64,000 nucleotides of DNA from Onthophagus taurus (taxonomy: Eukaryota > Arthropoda > Insecta > Coleoptera > Scarabaeidae), in NCBI RefSeq assembly GCF_036711975.1, contig NC_091976.1, positions 7,192,001 to 7,256,000 on the forward strand, in the 5' to 3' direction. The first letter of the stretch is position 1; each line of letters starts with the position of its first letter. The translations under genes and the position numbers were made by a program. A model generated the notes under the pieces. That model was not told the DNA's origin, made no database searches, and was given only the letters and a program-made list of their open reading frames with translations. Below are positions 1-11,524 of this stretch, piece after piece.

Positions 1-48
1 CGTATCTGATAATCTATTGATACCATCGACCAATCCCCAGATTTAAAA

Positions 49-1830
49 TTGATTTTTATGGCACGCGCTTCTGATTCTGACGACACTTACAAAGAATTTA
101 AAACTCTTCATAATCAAATAATTGGTCTCATTGAAGAAGAAGCTTTCGATACTCATGATGCTATACGTCGTCAAGCTGAAGTTGCTTACTTTCGTACCAA
201 AGCCACTTTGCATAAAATCACCTCTTCCAATCCTGACACGCAAGATCCTGTCAAATCTGTTGTATCGCCGAAATTAAATCACCATTCCCATATTTACTGA
301 AAATTACAAATCTTGGCCGAGTTTCTACGATTTATACCGATCCTTGGTGCGCGATAACGGTACTTTATCCGACGTTGAGAAATATCAGTACTTTTTGACC
401 TCATTATCCGGAGAACCCTTACACCTTATCAAAGAGTTGCCTATGACTGATGCAAACTAGCCCATTGCTTTCGAAATCTTAAAAGAGAGATACCAAAATA
501 AGAGACATTTAGCTACACTATATTACAACGAAATTCACTCTGTCACAATAAAATAAGAAGGTTCATCAAAGGCATATCGGCTGTTAATTGATACGTTCTC
601 AGAAAACGTTAGAGGCTCAAAAACTTTGGGATTCCCGGTTGAGTCTTGGGATTTTATGTTATTTAATATACTCGAATAATGGAATTTTTGGAGAATCAAG
701 CAGAAGCCTTAGATGCCGTTAAGCTTACATCTTCTGCAAAAGGGAGCAAATTAATTACGAAACAGATTTAATCAACCTTTACTACTGAAATTAAATCGAA
801 TTTAAATTGTATCTTATGTCAATCTAATCACAATCTCTATCAATGTGATAAGTTGCTAGAAAAAACCCCTTCGCAAAGATTCGAATTCATTTCCCACCAT
901 AAATTTTGTAAAAACTGCTTGGGCTATCGCCATACTATCAGTAAATGTAACTCCAATAAAACATGTCGAGTCTGCCGCAGGCGTCATCATACACTGTTAC
1001 ATTTTAACAGCTCTTCACATGATACAACTGCACCTGATGTCAGTTCATCAATTCCTAAAAATACTGTCGCCTCTGTAACTAATACATTTATGACTGTTCT
1101 TCTACCTATTGCTGAGTTGGACATTCAAGACCGTTTTGGAAGATACCATAGAGTAAGAGCTTTGATCGATTCTTGCAGCATGACCAACTTCAACACAGAA
1201 GACCTTCAAAAACGACTCCAACTTGTGCGTAGTATTCATTCTGTACCCATTGAGGGTTTGAACAGCATGTCTTCTACTTGTAATAAAGCCTCTGTGGAAT
1301 GTTATGCTAAACCATGCGATGTGTACCAACCTATACTACGATTCACAGCTGTCATAAGTCAACGCATATGCTCAACTCATCCCACAGTACCCGTTGATGT
1401 TTCTAAATATTCACATTTACAAGATTTGTCATTCATAAAAACCAAACATTACCAGGACCTATCGATTTGTTATTGGGAGCTGAACTGGTCCCTTATATCC
1501 TCATCGGTGAGCGTCGTGCTGGTGCCTTGAATGAACCAGCAGCTTTGATTTTCGGATGGCTTTTAATGGAAAAATCCGCTGATTTACCTTCTCCAACATC
1601 TCAATTGTCACTTTTGGTTGAACCATCGACTGACGTCTACCTTCAGAAGTTTTGGGAGCTTGAACAGATAAAGGAAACTACTCCAGTTACTCCAGAAGAT
1701 ACTCGAAGCGCGAATCACTTCATATCAACGCACAGCCGTACCGCTGATGGTCGATTTATGGTAGCTCTACCCTTTAAAAATGCTAACCTAGAATTAGGTG
1801 AATCATATTCCCAGGCACTTTGACGTTTTG
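49..1830 (+). pseudogene. BEL/Pao gag and aspartic protease remnant
   Basis: An N-terminal gag segment with charged helices covers 49-300. It continues in shifted frames through 300-700, where a stretch typical of BEL gag (SFYRF..SLSGEPLHLIKELP) can be read despite stops. At 890-1010 lies a Cys/His-rich nucleocapsid segment (CKNCLGYRHTISKC, then CRVCRRRHH). A retroviral-type protease follows, its active-site block reading ALIDSCSMTNF near 1150-1190 where family members have DSGS or DSCS. After a frame change, 1467-1823 encodes the usual link into RT, including LLGAELVPYIL. Stops near 460, 555, 680 and 1530 prevent a polyprotein. Confidence 0.85.
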
Positions 1831-1847
1831 TATACTTAGAAAAAAGG

Positions 1848-3610
1848 TTGACTAAAAATTCTGAAATTTTCAATAAGTACAAAGAATTTATGAACGATTA
1901 TCTTCTAAAGAAGCACATGTCTCTGATTAGCAAAGAAGATCACCACAACAAGAACGCTTATAATAGCCCTCATCATTATGTCCTTAATTCCTCAGACAAA
2001 CTCCGTGTGGTCTTTGATCCATCTGCAAAAACCTCTACCGGAAATTCGTTGAACGATCTTTTGTTGCCAGGTCCCAAACTTCAAAACGATATATGTTCAA
2101 TTTTAATCAAGTTTCGATGTTACCCGATTGCCTTCATGTGTGATATTCAACAAATGTATCGACAAATCTTAATAGTTCCCCATCAACGCGATTATCAGCG
2201 CATCTTATGGAGAGATTATAAAAGTGGTGAACTTAATGAATACCAATTAAATACCGTTACCTACGGAGTTTCTTCTGCTCCGTACTTGGCCTTGCGTACT
2301 ATCCAAGAGCTTACGCGACTTAATGCAGCACAATTTCCTGAAGCTTTCCGCGTATTATTACATGACATATATAGTTGATGATGTTGTAATGGGAAGTTTT
2401 TCGGTTCGTGACGCGTTGGACTTGCAAAATCAAATTATAAACATTATGTTATTGGCTGGTTTTAAGTTAAAAAACCTAAACTATTAAAAAAACGTTAGTG
2501 CTGATCTTCGTGTAAAACCGGTATCATTGGATAATAAAGAAGATGGTGTCGTCAAGGTTCTGAGTCTTCACTGGGAGCAATATAACGATAATTTTGGGTT
2601 CTCTTATCAACTCCGTGATCACATCTGCAGTAAAAGGGCTATATTATCCAATATCGCACGCATCTTTGATCCCCTTGGTTTAATTAAACCATGTATTCTC
2701 GCTGCAAAATGCCTCATGCAACGATTATGGTTAGAAAAATTGAATTGGGACGATCTCTCTTTTGAAGAAATTCAAAATTATTGGTGGACTCAGTATCAGT
2801 TTCAAATCCCAATGTTGTCATAGTTGAGGATTCCCAGGCTAATTCTTACTGCTAAAGATTTACACGTTGAGCTCCATCTGTTTTCTGATGCATCTTCAGT
2901 TGGCTACTGTGCGGTGGCGTACCTTCGATACATTTTGCCTAATAACAATATTAATGTCAGTTTGATTTGTGCTAAGTCTAGAGTAGCCCCGCTAAAAACT
3001 ATTTCGTTACCTCGACTGGAACTCTGTGGCGCCGTCCTGTTGGCTGATATGGCGAAATTTATCTCATCAAATATCTCCGGTATCGTTCAACCTGAGATCT
3101 TCGCATGGTCCGATTCAATGGTGGTGCTGAACTGGCTAGATTCGTCACCTCACCGATGGAAAACTTTTCTGACGAACCGTACCAGTCATATTCATGTTAT
3201 TTTACCTGGAAATCGTTGGCGTTATGTACAATCAAAAGATAATCCCGCCGATCCTGGTTCAAGAGGACTTTTACCTTCCGAGATGATACGATGTAAATTA
3301 TGGTGGAACGAACCTGCATGGTTGTCATCTCATCATTCGCAATGGCCATCGAAATCACCACTTACATGTCCAGATGAGAGCATATCAGAAGAAAAACGAG
3401 TGGTTATCGTCAACATTGCAGAACAAATAGAAGAATACTTTTTACATACCTTAATGAATAGCTTCTCCGATTTAAATAAGATACAAAATATAATTGCTTA
3501 TATTCTAAGATTTGTTGCAGGTTGTCGAAAAGAACCATTTCAATTCATCAATTACAATTCGCGAAAAGCAAGCCGCTCTTTATGTTCTTGCACGTCAAGT
3601 ACAATCTGAA
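1848..3610 (+). pseudogene. BEL/Pao reverse transcriptase and RNase H remnant
   Basis: RT fingers and palm are read at 1980-2370: RVVFDPSAKT, then MCDIQQMYRQI and SSAPYLALRT. The catalytic box is IVDDVV near 2370-2385, where the family has YVDD; a frameshift falls in this box. The connection domain (ARIFDPLGLIKP) is at 2650-2700. RNase H starts with LFSDASSVGYCAVAY at 2878-2925 and includes ICAKSRVAPLK and LPRLELCGAVLLADM. A stop at 2821-2823 and a frameshift near 3540 add to the damage. The same RNase H motif recurs on the minus strand at 17821-18057. Confidence 0.88.
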
Positions 3611-3614
3611 TCGT

Positions 3615-4257
3615 TTTCCCAACTTAAAGACCAGATCCAGACTGGTAAAATAATCGCAAAATCATTCCGTAAATTATCACCTTTTATATGTCAAGAAAAA
3701 TTAATTCGCGAGGGTGGTCGCCGAAATTCCTTACGAGGCTAAACATCCCATTCTATTGCCAAAGAAGTGTCGATTGAGCGAACTGATTATCGAAAAGCTG
3801 CATAAAGAGCATTTACATCCTCGCTTTCGTACACTCTCCGCTATAGTAGCTAACCAATTCTGGATACTATCGCCTAGAAATGTCATATACAGGATTATAT
3901 CTCGATGTATTAAGTGCTTCAAGACAAATCGTAAGTCGTTCACACCATTGATATCTGACTTACCAAAATTCCGATTGCAACAGATGAAACCATTTTTCAC
4001 GGTTGGAATTGATTACGCCCGTCCATTTTCTACTATCGCCCGTAAACATCGTTGTGCCAAGACGTTCAAATCGTATGTTTGAGGCGGGTGATAAACTTGG
4101 AATCGAATGGCTCTTCAACCCTCCTGTATTGCCTAAAAAAGAAAGAGAAAGTCATTGGTAAATTGTATTTATCAATTAATCATTTAGATTAAATTTTTAT
4201 TGAATGAAGTTTGTTCTTGGTAAATATATAGGTGTAGTACCTTTTGGTGGAGCACCT
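3615..4257 (+). pseudogene. BEL/Pao integrase, internally deleted
   Basis: The zinc-binding N-terminal part is recognisable (HKEHLHPRFRT, then RCIKCFK) at 3800-3930. The core begins with GIDYARPF near 4005, where the first catalytic Asp is present. Soon after KTFKSYV at 4080 the frame stops, and the next block GIEWLFNPPVLP near 4100-4130 belongs much further downstream in the family. Most of the catalytic core, including the second Asp, is therefore deleted. Confidence 0.8.
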
Positions 4258-4339
4258 TAAGATTTAATTTTTATTAATTTATCTTTAAACGATATATAGT
4301 GTATTGCCTAACTTCAACGGACTTAGCGAAGCTGGAGTT

Positions 4340-5263
4340 AAGTCCGTGAAATCGCATCTGCAAAGGGTCATAGGGAACAAAGTACTAACTTTCGAGGAAT
4401 TTCTAATGATCTCCAACCCCTCACACCAGATCATTTCTTATTATTATCACCTCTGAACACACATACGCTACAACAGAGGACTAAATGGACCACTCACATT
4501 CCCAACCCGGTGTGCCCAGTAAAGATACCCATTAGAACTTTAATGCGGTTACGAGCAAGTCCTAAAATATTCCCGGGTTTGACAGTGGCGATGTTAATAA
4601 ACACCTTAGCATGTCTCCTTCCAGGAGAACTGGTCCACAGTAGGCGAAGTCTCCCTTCAGCCCACAGTTCAATCTTATGTTTGCCTATTGGTTCTGGCCC
4701 CACAAACGCTTTAGCGCTGCCCTCTCGTGCTAGCACATCTGCCGCTTCATTGCCAGCAACCCCCAAGTGACCTGAGACCCAGATCAGAGAAATTCTATTA
4801 TCATAACTAAGTGTGTTTAATGCTCTCTTAAGTCATTAACCAGAGCCGTCACCGTTTTCACGGCTTGCAGTGCCTGGAGAGCGGCTTGTCTGAGAAAAAT
4901 CGTACTCATCAAATCGTCATGTTCTTCAGCCCTCTCTCAAAAAGGATTTTAGCACCCATATCAATAACTTATCAAATACTTCCGCCTGAAACACAGTACT
5001 GTACGTACCCAAGTAAGCTTTCTTAATCCGAGGTGTCTGGCAGTATACTCCTGCTCCGACCCCTTCCGGAGTTTTTGATCCATCTGTGAATATGCAAATA
5101 TCTCCTGAACCAGACAATTTTCGTTTTCGATCCAGGACTGTCGTTCAAGTACAATCTGGTATAGAGCATTAATCACTGATAGTGATCCCGCCAAATCTGA
5201 TAGCATTGATAGCACATTGATATCAGTACTTAAAATGTCTGCCGCAGCCCATTGGTAGGACAT
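4340..5263 (-). pseudogene. Non-LTR retrotransposon RNase H domain fragment
   Basis: On the minus strand, 5117-4970 reads CIFTDGSKTPEGVGAGVYC followed by QAEVF. These are the first Asp and the Glu of an RNase H. Near 4800-4730 comes IWVSGHLGVAGNEAADVLAREG, the C-terminal RNase H motif of I-superfamily elements. A degraded tail runs to about 4340. The RT is absent and the piece is 5' truncated. Several frame changes occur, for example near 4830-4930. I infer an I/R1-superfamily ORF2 end; the clade is uncertain. Confidence 0.75.
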
Positions 5264-5471
5264 GTCGGAACAGTTTTGTGCATAGGGGAAGGTAGGGCAA
5301 GACGGGGTACTTAAGCACTTAAAATTTTTTTGTAGTCGTAATAAATGCTCAATACAAATACAAGGTAAGGTAATTAAAGCTTCAGTATTTCTGAAGTTAA
5401 TTTCAAAAATTAGGACTAAAAAAAATTAGTATTTATGGTAGGAAAAAAATTTTTTTCAGGGTTTTTCAAGT

Positions 5472-5507
5472 ACCCCATCTTACCCTATAGTGAGGGTAAG
5501 ATGGGGT
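5472..5507. repeat. 14-bp perfect hairpin made of the subterminal motif
   Basis: ACCCCATCTTACCC at 5472-5485 and its exact reverse complement at 5494-5507 are separated by 8 bases. The arm is a C-to-T-like variant of the terminal GGGCAAGACGGGGT motif of the pogo element. It is likely a transposase-binding subterminal repeat. Confidence 0.75.
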
Positions 5508-5681
5508 GGCTCAATAATTGGAAATGCATAGGTTTTTAAATTACAGATTTATTCAAATGCAAAAAACTTATTTCAGTAATTAAAAAAAATCTTGACATTG
5601 TTTGAAAAAAATGTTCAAAAGGATAAATGCTTTAGTCGCAAGTAACATTTAGTTTGTATCATCTGAAAAGTTACGGATTTA

Positions 5682-7339
5682 TTATTCAGTTCTCATCGTC
5701 CTTTTGTAAGCAAAATTCACAGATATGGTGTACCTCGGCATCCTCGTCCTCCTCTCCCGCACAAGAACAGTAACCCTACTTTTTGCAGGAGACGCATGAC
5801 AGCCATCCTTCTGTAGACTGAGAGTAGAAATGGTCACAATACAGACACGCAGTGCCATCTTCATCTGACGTGCTTCCTTTTTTTCTTTTTTTATCTCTTT
5901 TGGCAGATTAGTTATTGTTTTTTATGTTTCCCCTTTTTTCTTTACGAATAAATAGCAATTTTTTAACATTTTTCTTAGGAGCATTCTTCACTTCTGCATT
6001 CTTTCCTTCTGCATTCTTTCCTTCTGCATGCTTTCCTTCTTGGTCCTTCTTTTTACCGAGCTTAACTTTATTTACACTCTCTAGAAGTTCTTTTATGTAA
6101 GGCGAGCTAGTTACAACAACAGTTTTTCCTGTTGTGTGGAATGATTTCCGGATGTTTTTCTTTCTGACATGAGGAACAGGAACAATTTGTTCAGGAGAAA
6201 CCGCAAAGGATCTTAATTGATGATAGGTGTTGTTCTTGGGAGCTTGTTGGTTTGTGGTGTGGTTATTGGAGTTACTATCATTCCAATGTGAGCACGAAGG
6301 TTCAGCAAACGCATCTTGCTCTTTAGGTTCGGCTTGGTGACAGAACCATCGTTTGTCTGTGGTATAACCTGCTTACGCGAGCCATTTGAAGCACTTCCTT
6401 GGTCACTATTGACAATAATGTTAGCGGCTTCATTTGTAATTAAAGGAATGTCTGTTGTGATAGAAGCTTTAAACACTGAATCTGGAAAGATATTTGGTTC
6501 GTAAGGGCAAATTCCAGTTTTTTTGAAACCATTTATCGCAGTCAATATAGTTGCAGTCCTGAGAAAGGCTTTGCCCAAAATCTCAACGATTTGAAACTAA
6601 GTAACAACTTTTCCTGGATTTGATAGTAGCCAATTCCAACAGAGAATGACCACACCATTAGCCCTTGCTTTATCAATTATGGTCAGACTTTGTATATGAG
6701 TTGAATGACCATCCAACAATAGCAGGACTGGTTTCTCCTTGGTTGCTTAAGAAAATACGATGAATTTGTCGAACCACTTCTCAAAAATGTTTTTCTGCAT
6801 CCAGCGAGAGACATGGCATTCTGCCCACATTCCAGGTGAACAATTGTTCAGCAATTCTGGTTTCATTCGCTGTCGAGGATACACTAACATGGGTGGCATA
6901 AAACCTCCAGCTGCACTTTTCCCCTTTCGGCAAATGATAATGAGCCTACTTGTTTCCTCCCTTTTGTTGCCAGTATTTTGGAAGTATTCTTTGAAACAGC
7001 AGAAATCCCACTTTCATCGCAGTTGTAGATTCGATCTGCTGTAAATTTGTGCTGGTCATATACTTCCCCTAATAAACCAAAGAATTGGGATACGTTAACT
7101 TTGTTAAAAGCCATGGCCTTAGTTGCGGAGGTTTGCTCAGGTTTCCTAAATGATAAACTTGGGTTTCTTTGCAAAAATCCTCTAAGCCAATCCTTTCCGG
7201 CTGATTCTTTAGTTTGGTTAAAATTATGCCGCTTGTTATTTCTCACTGCTAACTGGTATGCCAGCCGGTTTACCTCATTACAAGTCAAACCAAGCAAACG
7301 ACCCTCCCACTGAGAACCCCGTCTTGCCCCCAGGGACAA
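5682..7339 (-). pseudogene. pogo-like transposase remnant with C-terminal Cys-rich finger
   Basis: Minus-strand order: a HTH-Tc5/CENP-B type segment (GLTCNEVNRLAYQLA, then KDWLRGFLQRNPSLSFRKPE) at 7300-7110; the start of the DDE domain (YNCDESGISAV) near 7020; a damaged middle with a LLLDGH-like box near 6720-6690; the end of the domain (NGFKKTGICPYEPNIF) near 6540-6490; a linker with repeated EGKNA units; and a finger C-x2-C..W-x2-C-x2-C..C-x-C..C-x2-C at about 5840-5690. One stop replaces an expected Trp in the finger near 5780. Many frame breaks in 6600-6880 make it non-functional. Confidence 0.8.
5989..6043 (-). repeat. 15-bp tandem repeat in transposase linker
   Basis: Three to four copies of a unit read as TTCTGCATTCTTTCC on the plus strand. 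On the minus strand it encodes repeated EGKNA in the charged linker before the Cys-rich finger. Confidence 0.7.
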
Positions 7340-7702
7340 TTTTTAAGTTAGGTTAATATTATAGAACAAAGGATATATTCTATTAGGTTATTTCATGCAT
7401 TAATTTATTCCTAAAAAAACGCTTTATCTGATAATAATACTTAATAGTACGATAAAAAATTACTTCACTTACCTTTCACGTCTAAAAACAACGAAAAATT
7501 ACATCAGCACAGGTGAAAAACACATTTTGATGGGTACACTCCGAATGGTTTGTTCGAAATGGCTGCAAGCTCTATCCGACACTCACACAGCACCAGCCTA
7601 CTAGTGAACTATTTTCCACTAGGTTGCTACACCTACCGTGGCAGTAATTGCAAAAGCCCCGTCTTGCCCTCCACCCCGTTTTGCCCCGCTCTCCCCTACT
7701 GC

Positions 7703-7895
7703 TTAAGTAGGAGAGGAGTACGTTTCTACGTTGATTATAAGACGACCGTAAATCCAAATCTTCAAAGCGCAAGTTATCCAATTCCCTTAATAAACGATGT
7801 ACTAAATAGTCTCAGAGGCAATACAGAATTTTTTGTACTTGACATACACATGGCATAGCAACATTTAATGGTAGATGAAGAGGGGAACATATAAA
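7703..7895 (+). pseudogene. Ty3/Gypsy reverse transcriptase fragment
   Basis: Plus-strand reading RFYVDYKTTVNPNLQ, then YPIPLINDVLNSLRGNTEFF and VLDIHMA, matches the RT fingers and first catalytic Asp of Gypsy elements. The usual AY after the Asp block is cut by a stop at 7857. Nothing of the element remains on either side, because it lies between the pogo element and a PLE. Confidence 0.7.
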
Positions 7896-9165
7896 AAGAA
7901 AAGTCTCGCATTTGGAATACAAATTTCGCAATTTTGACATTGATCAGGATTTATTTGTAAAAGCTTTGAATGTTGTTTGTGATAACACTTATTTCACCTT
8001 CTATAACACCACTTATAAACAAATTTTTGGTACTCCAATGGGTTCACCCATCTCACCCATTCTACCACAAATTATGGACTACACGTTAGACAAAATCATT
8101 CCGAAACTAAATTTTCAAGTTCCTTTCATTAAATGTAGATGATATCATACTGTCAATTCCCAAAACTGCAGTTGACCACGTGTTGACAACCTTCAATAAT
8201 TTGAATAAACACATACAATTCACAATAGAGGTTGAAAATGAAGGCCACTTCGTCCCCTTTTTGGACACCAAAGTCATCAGATACTCTGAGAATGAGCTAA
8301 CGTTTGATTGGTATACAAAAAAAACTTTTTCAGGTAGATACATTCATTTCAGTTCTTTCCATAAGACTAAACATAAAATAAAGACTGTTTTAGCTATGAA
8401 ACATCGTATCACTAACATTTCAGATGCTAAATTTTTACATAAGATGTTCGCTCACGCGCAATCGATCGCGCATCGATCGAGATTTTTGTATGAATTTTTG
8501 TGATTTTAAGTATTCCGCATGTATTGCTCGCGCGTATCAGGTCTTTTGCTGCATTACCCGCTCGCTCTCACACCGCATTTAGTGTATGTATAATTATTAT
8601 TTTTTTTATTTTCTTTATTATTTTTTCAATTTTGCTCATTAACCACATTATAAGTTTAATTTGTTTTATTAATACAATTTCATTTATTACTCATTTTTTT
8701 ACTTCGCTTACCAGCACCTGTTTTTAGGTGCGAACATAAGAATTTAAATATTTTAAAAAACATCTTTTTACAAAATCAATATCCACATAAACTTCTCAAC
8801 AAAATTTTATTTAATATCAGTAACCTTGTTAATACCAATAATGACACTATAAAGGATCCTGTTAGATACAAGAAGTTAACTTTTGTTCCTGGTCGGATAG
8901 CATCACTAAAAAAGATTTCTCTACTTACTTAAGGTACCAATCTAACGTCATTTATCGTGTCCCTTGTGGAGAGTGACATTGTTGTTATATTGGCCAAAAA
9001 TCGTATGAACCAACATACGTTCGTGTAACATCGTATAACCGTTTGTTTCTGGAAATGTTTCACATTAGAAATGAAAAACATACTGTTAACTTTAAAACGG
9101 ACACAGAATGACTTAGCAATATTTATTCTTTAATTTTCGATATTTATAATAAGTTTTGAGGGGAA
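7896..9165 (+). pseudogene. Penelope-like element RT and GIY-YIG remnant
   Basis: The RT block FGTPMGSPISPIL lies at 8026-8070 and a YVDDI-like box near 8135-8155 in a shifted frame. VPFLDTKVIR and AMKHRITNISDAKFLHK follow. After an interruption (8445-8730) the frame resumes with NLNILKNIFLQNQYPHKLLNK and DPVRYKKLTFVPG. The GIY-YIG start can be read as YRVPCGE..CYIGQ near 8955-9000, with an in-frame stop. The C-terminal VNFKTDTE..LSNIYS is near 9085-9125. This order is that of GIY-YIG-bearing PLEs. The copy is inactive. Confidence 0.85.
8445..8730. other. AT-rich insertion inside the PLE
   Basis: About 285 bases split the PLE reading frame between KFLHK and EHKNLNILKN. The left part has overlapping CGATCG and GCGC sequences; the rest is T-rich. 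No terminal repeats or certain target duplication are visible (AGATG on the left and AGGTG on the right are only similar). I do not recognise it. Confidence 0.4.
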
Positions 9166-9735
9166 AACACACCAAATTGTTGGTCGTTGATAGTGATTGT
9201 TAGTTATTTTTATGAAATTTCACTTTGTTTTTTGTACTTTTCCTTTTTTCATTTGTGTACATGCTGTTAGATTTTATATTATATTGGTTAATTTATATTA
9301 GATTTGATAGATTTATATTATATTAGTTCGTTCATATTAGATTTATTTGTATCGCCTCATTTGTTTAGTCTGGATTTGAAGTATCTCCAGTCGCAAGATT
9401 AGGGTTTTTTATCGTATTATTTATTGGGTTCAGTTAAGTGTGGGAATGCGTTGGGGTGTATATTTCGGTGTTTAGGTAAGGGTTTTTAGTTATGACCTAA
9501 AATAAAGAAGGAGCCTGCGAGCTCAACTCGTATCAGTCATTCAGTCAGTCTTCGATTTAACACCCACCGAAACAGTACCCCTTCAGTTCACGCGGAGCAA
9601 GGCTCCCTATATAACTAAGCGCAATTTATATGTATAGTTTAAGTGTAATTAATAATAAAGTTTATGGAAACGTAAAACCAAGATTTTGTTGTTAACCAGC
9701 GCCCACCAGATAAAAATAAATAATCACATGCTCTT
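9166..9735 (+). other. Unassigned; possible old solo LTR at 9480-9700
   Basis: No coding region is visible. At 9590-9660 a TATA-like CTATATAA is followed about 45 bases later by AATAAA, an arrangement seen in LTRs. No partner LTR is found. The 412-type Gypsy element has inserted just downstream. Confidence 0.25.
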
Positions 9736-9739
9736 TGTA

Positions 9740-10019
9740 TGTAGTGGAATAAATAAAATTAGAATTAGAAATTAATTAGAAATAAGTGTAAATTATAAAA
9801 AATAGCATAAGTAGCATTAAATAAAAGACGATGAACTGTGCGGCTCGTGGAGTAAGCATTTTTGGTCGCCTAATTGATGAGCACGCACAATGAACCGTTT
9901 GAATAGTGTAATAATTAATATTGCAAGGAGTATTATTTTAGCTATCAATAAAGTTAGTTGTTAAGCAAATTATTTTATGGTTTTTAATGAAACACAATTA
10001 AATACCCTATATGAAACCC
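9740..10019 (+). repeat. 5' LTR of the Gypsy element, 3'-truncated
   Basis: It matches 16806-17096 with one substitution and an 11-bp deletion after GGTCG. It stops at GAAACCC, short of the full 313-bp length of the 3' LTR, where a TATATATATA stretch and the non-LTR fragment begin. An AATAAA lies within it, as in the partner. Confidence 0.9.
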
Positions 10020-11401
10020 TATATATATATGTGGCGCAGAAGCTGAGGAACAACCAACTTTAACATATTTATACTGATACCGTCCGCGCCAGAAGACTTA
10101 CTCTTAATTTCCGTTAGTAATCGCATGATCGTATCCTCATCCACACCAGTTAATCGAAAGGAAGGATTCAGGTTATTTACAGAATTCTGATAGAAATCTA
10201 TCATGTCAGAGGGATCATAAGTAGGCTGAGGAACATCATTCACAAAGGCCTGATTTATTAAATCAGCGTCTGCTAGATGAGCAGGAACCTCTTTGATCTT
10301 ATTGGGAACAACATTGAGTCTTTTAAGCGTTTTCCATAGAGCACCAGAACCAGAATTTCGGCTCAACTGCTCAAAGTACGCCTTCTTTTCATTACGCACC
10401 GCTAATGTTGTAAAATTACGCAGCTCTTTATAGTAATTCCAGTGACCGTCCGTTTTAGATCTTTTATACTTTAATTTAGCTCTATCCCTAAGCCTCTGCA
10501 AAAGTTTGACATTGTCAGTAAGCCAAGGTGTTCTTGGTTTGGTAATTTTAACGGTTTTGATTGGCGCAAACACATTGAACAACTGCAAAAGCGCATCATT
10601 GAAAAATTTTACTTTAGCATCTATGTCTAAAGAATAAATAATGTCAAACGGAATTGCAGACAAGTGACTAGCAAACTGACGATATTCAAAATTAGAGAAA
10701 TCTCTAAAGGAATAGTAGAAGGGTTTACGGCAGAAGTTAGGAAACCTACACTTACAAAAAACAAGATCATGATCAGAAATTTCCGAGCACAAGACACCAC
10801 TTCTAGCAACAACTGAAACATCAGATACAACTACAACATCCAATAACGTCGCGGAAGACTCAGTGACACGAGTCGACTCAGTAATTACTTGAGTCATTTG
10901 TAAAGAATCAAATAAAGTAAGCAAACTAATTGTATCATTATTGCTAGTTTCCAGCAAATTAATATTAAGATCACCAAGGCACAAAACATTATCATATTGT
11001 AACTTAAATTCAGTTAATTGTATTTCCAACTGTTCAACAAAGATTACATTATTCAGAGACGGTGGTTTATACAAACAACCAATAACATGACTCCGAGATC
11101 CCAACCTAATTAAAACCCATATCCACTCGTAAGCCATCTCATCAATACAATCAACCAAACAGCAGTTCAAAGTGTTACGCACAAATACGCCCACACCCCC
11201 GCCACGCCCAATCCTATCCTTACGAAAGAAGGTATAGCCGTCAATCCCTACAACATCGTTACTAATCTCCGGTGACAGCCAGGTTTCAGAGATGCAAAAA
11301 ATATCAATCCCATGACACTCCAACAGCTGTTTAACCTCAGAAATCTTTGGCAAAAGCGAGCGAACGTTCAGATGCGCCACGGTTAATTCTTTATTACTCA
11401 T
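10020..11401 (-). pseudogene. Non-LTR ORF2: AP-like endonuclease plus truncated RT
   Basis: Open for about 460 codons. Endonuclease motifs in order: LNVRSLLPK, ISETWLS (catalytic Glu), GDLNINLLE, and SDHDLVF (catalytic SDH). A linker (PWLTDNVKLLQRLRDRAK) follows, then the RT start (SKSSGADGISINMLK). The frame ends at the truncation after about 20 more residues. The endonuclease looks intact, but without RT it cannot retrotranspose. Jockey/CR1 group is my inference. Confidence 0.85.
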
Positions 11402-11524
11402 CAGACCATACCGCTAGATTAAGACGATACCAAAACTCCCCTGCATTTAAGTCAGAAATCAATAACAAATGAAATAAATTTATATAACTACAAAAAAATT
11501 GAATAAAAACGTATAAAAACTTAA

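Larger units (their letters stand above)
1..4257 (+). mobile_element. BEL/Pao LTR retrotransposon, decayed
   Basis: Gag, protease, reverse transcriptase, RNase H and the start of integrase follow one another in BEL/Pao order on the plus strand. At least six frameshifts or stops break the frame. No LTR is visible at either end: the left end runs off the window, and the right end stops after a short integrase C-terminal piece and a motif reading roughly VVPFGGAP near 4230-4257. The integrase core between the part ending near 4080 and the FNPP motif near 4110 is missing. The element is dead by frame integrity. Confidence 0.9.
5281..7701 (-). mobile_element. pogo-type (Tc1/mariner superfamily) DNA transposon, decayed
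   Basis: A broken pogo-like transposase on the minus strand lies between imperfect inverted ends. The left end (5281-5308) reads TAGGGGAAGG then GGGCAAGACGGGGT; the right end (7673-7701, read inward) reads TAGGGGAGAG then GGGCAAAACGGGGT. Further copies of the 14-bp G-rich motif lie at 5472-5485, 5494-5507, 7316-7329 and 7656-7669. I cannot show a clean TA target duplication. The N-terminal DNA-binding part of the transposase is deleted up to the 7316 repeat. Confidence 0.75.
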
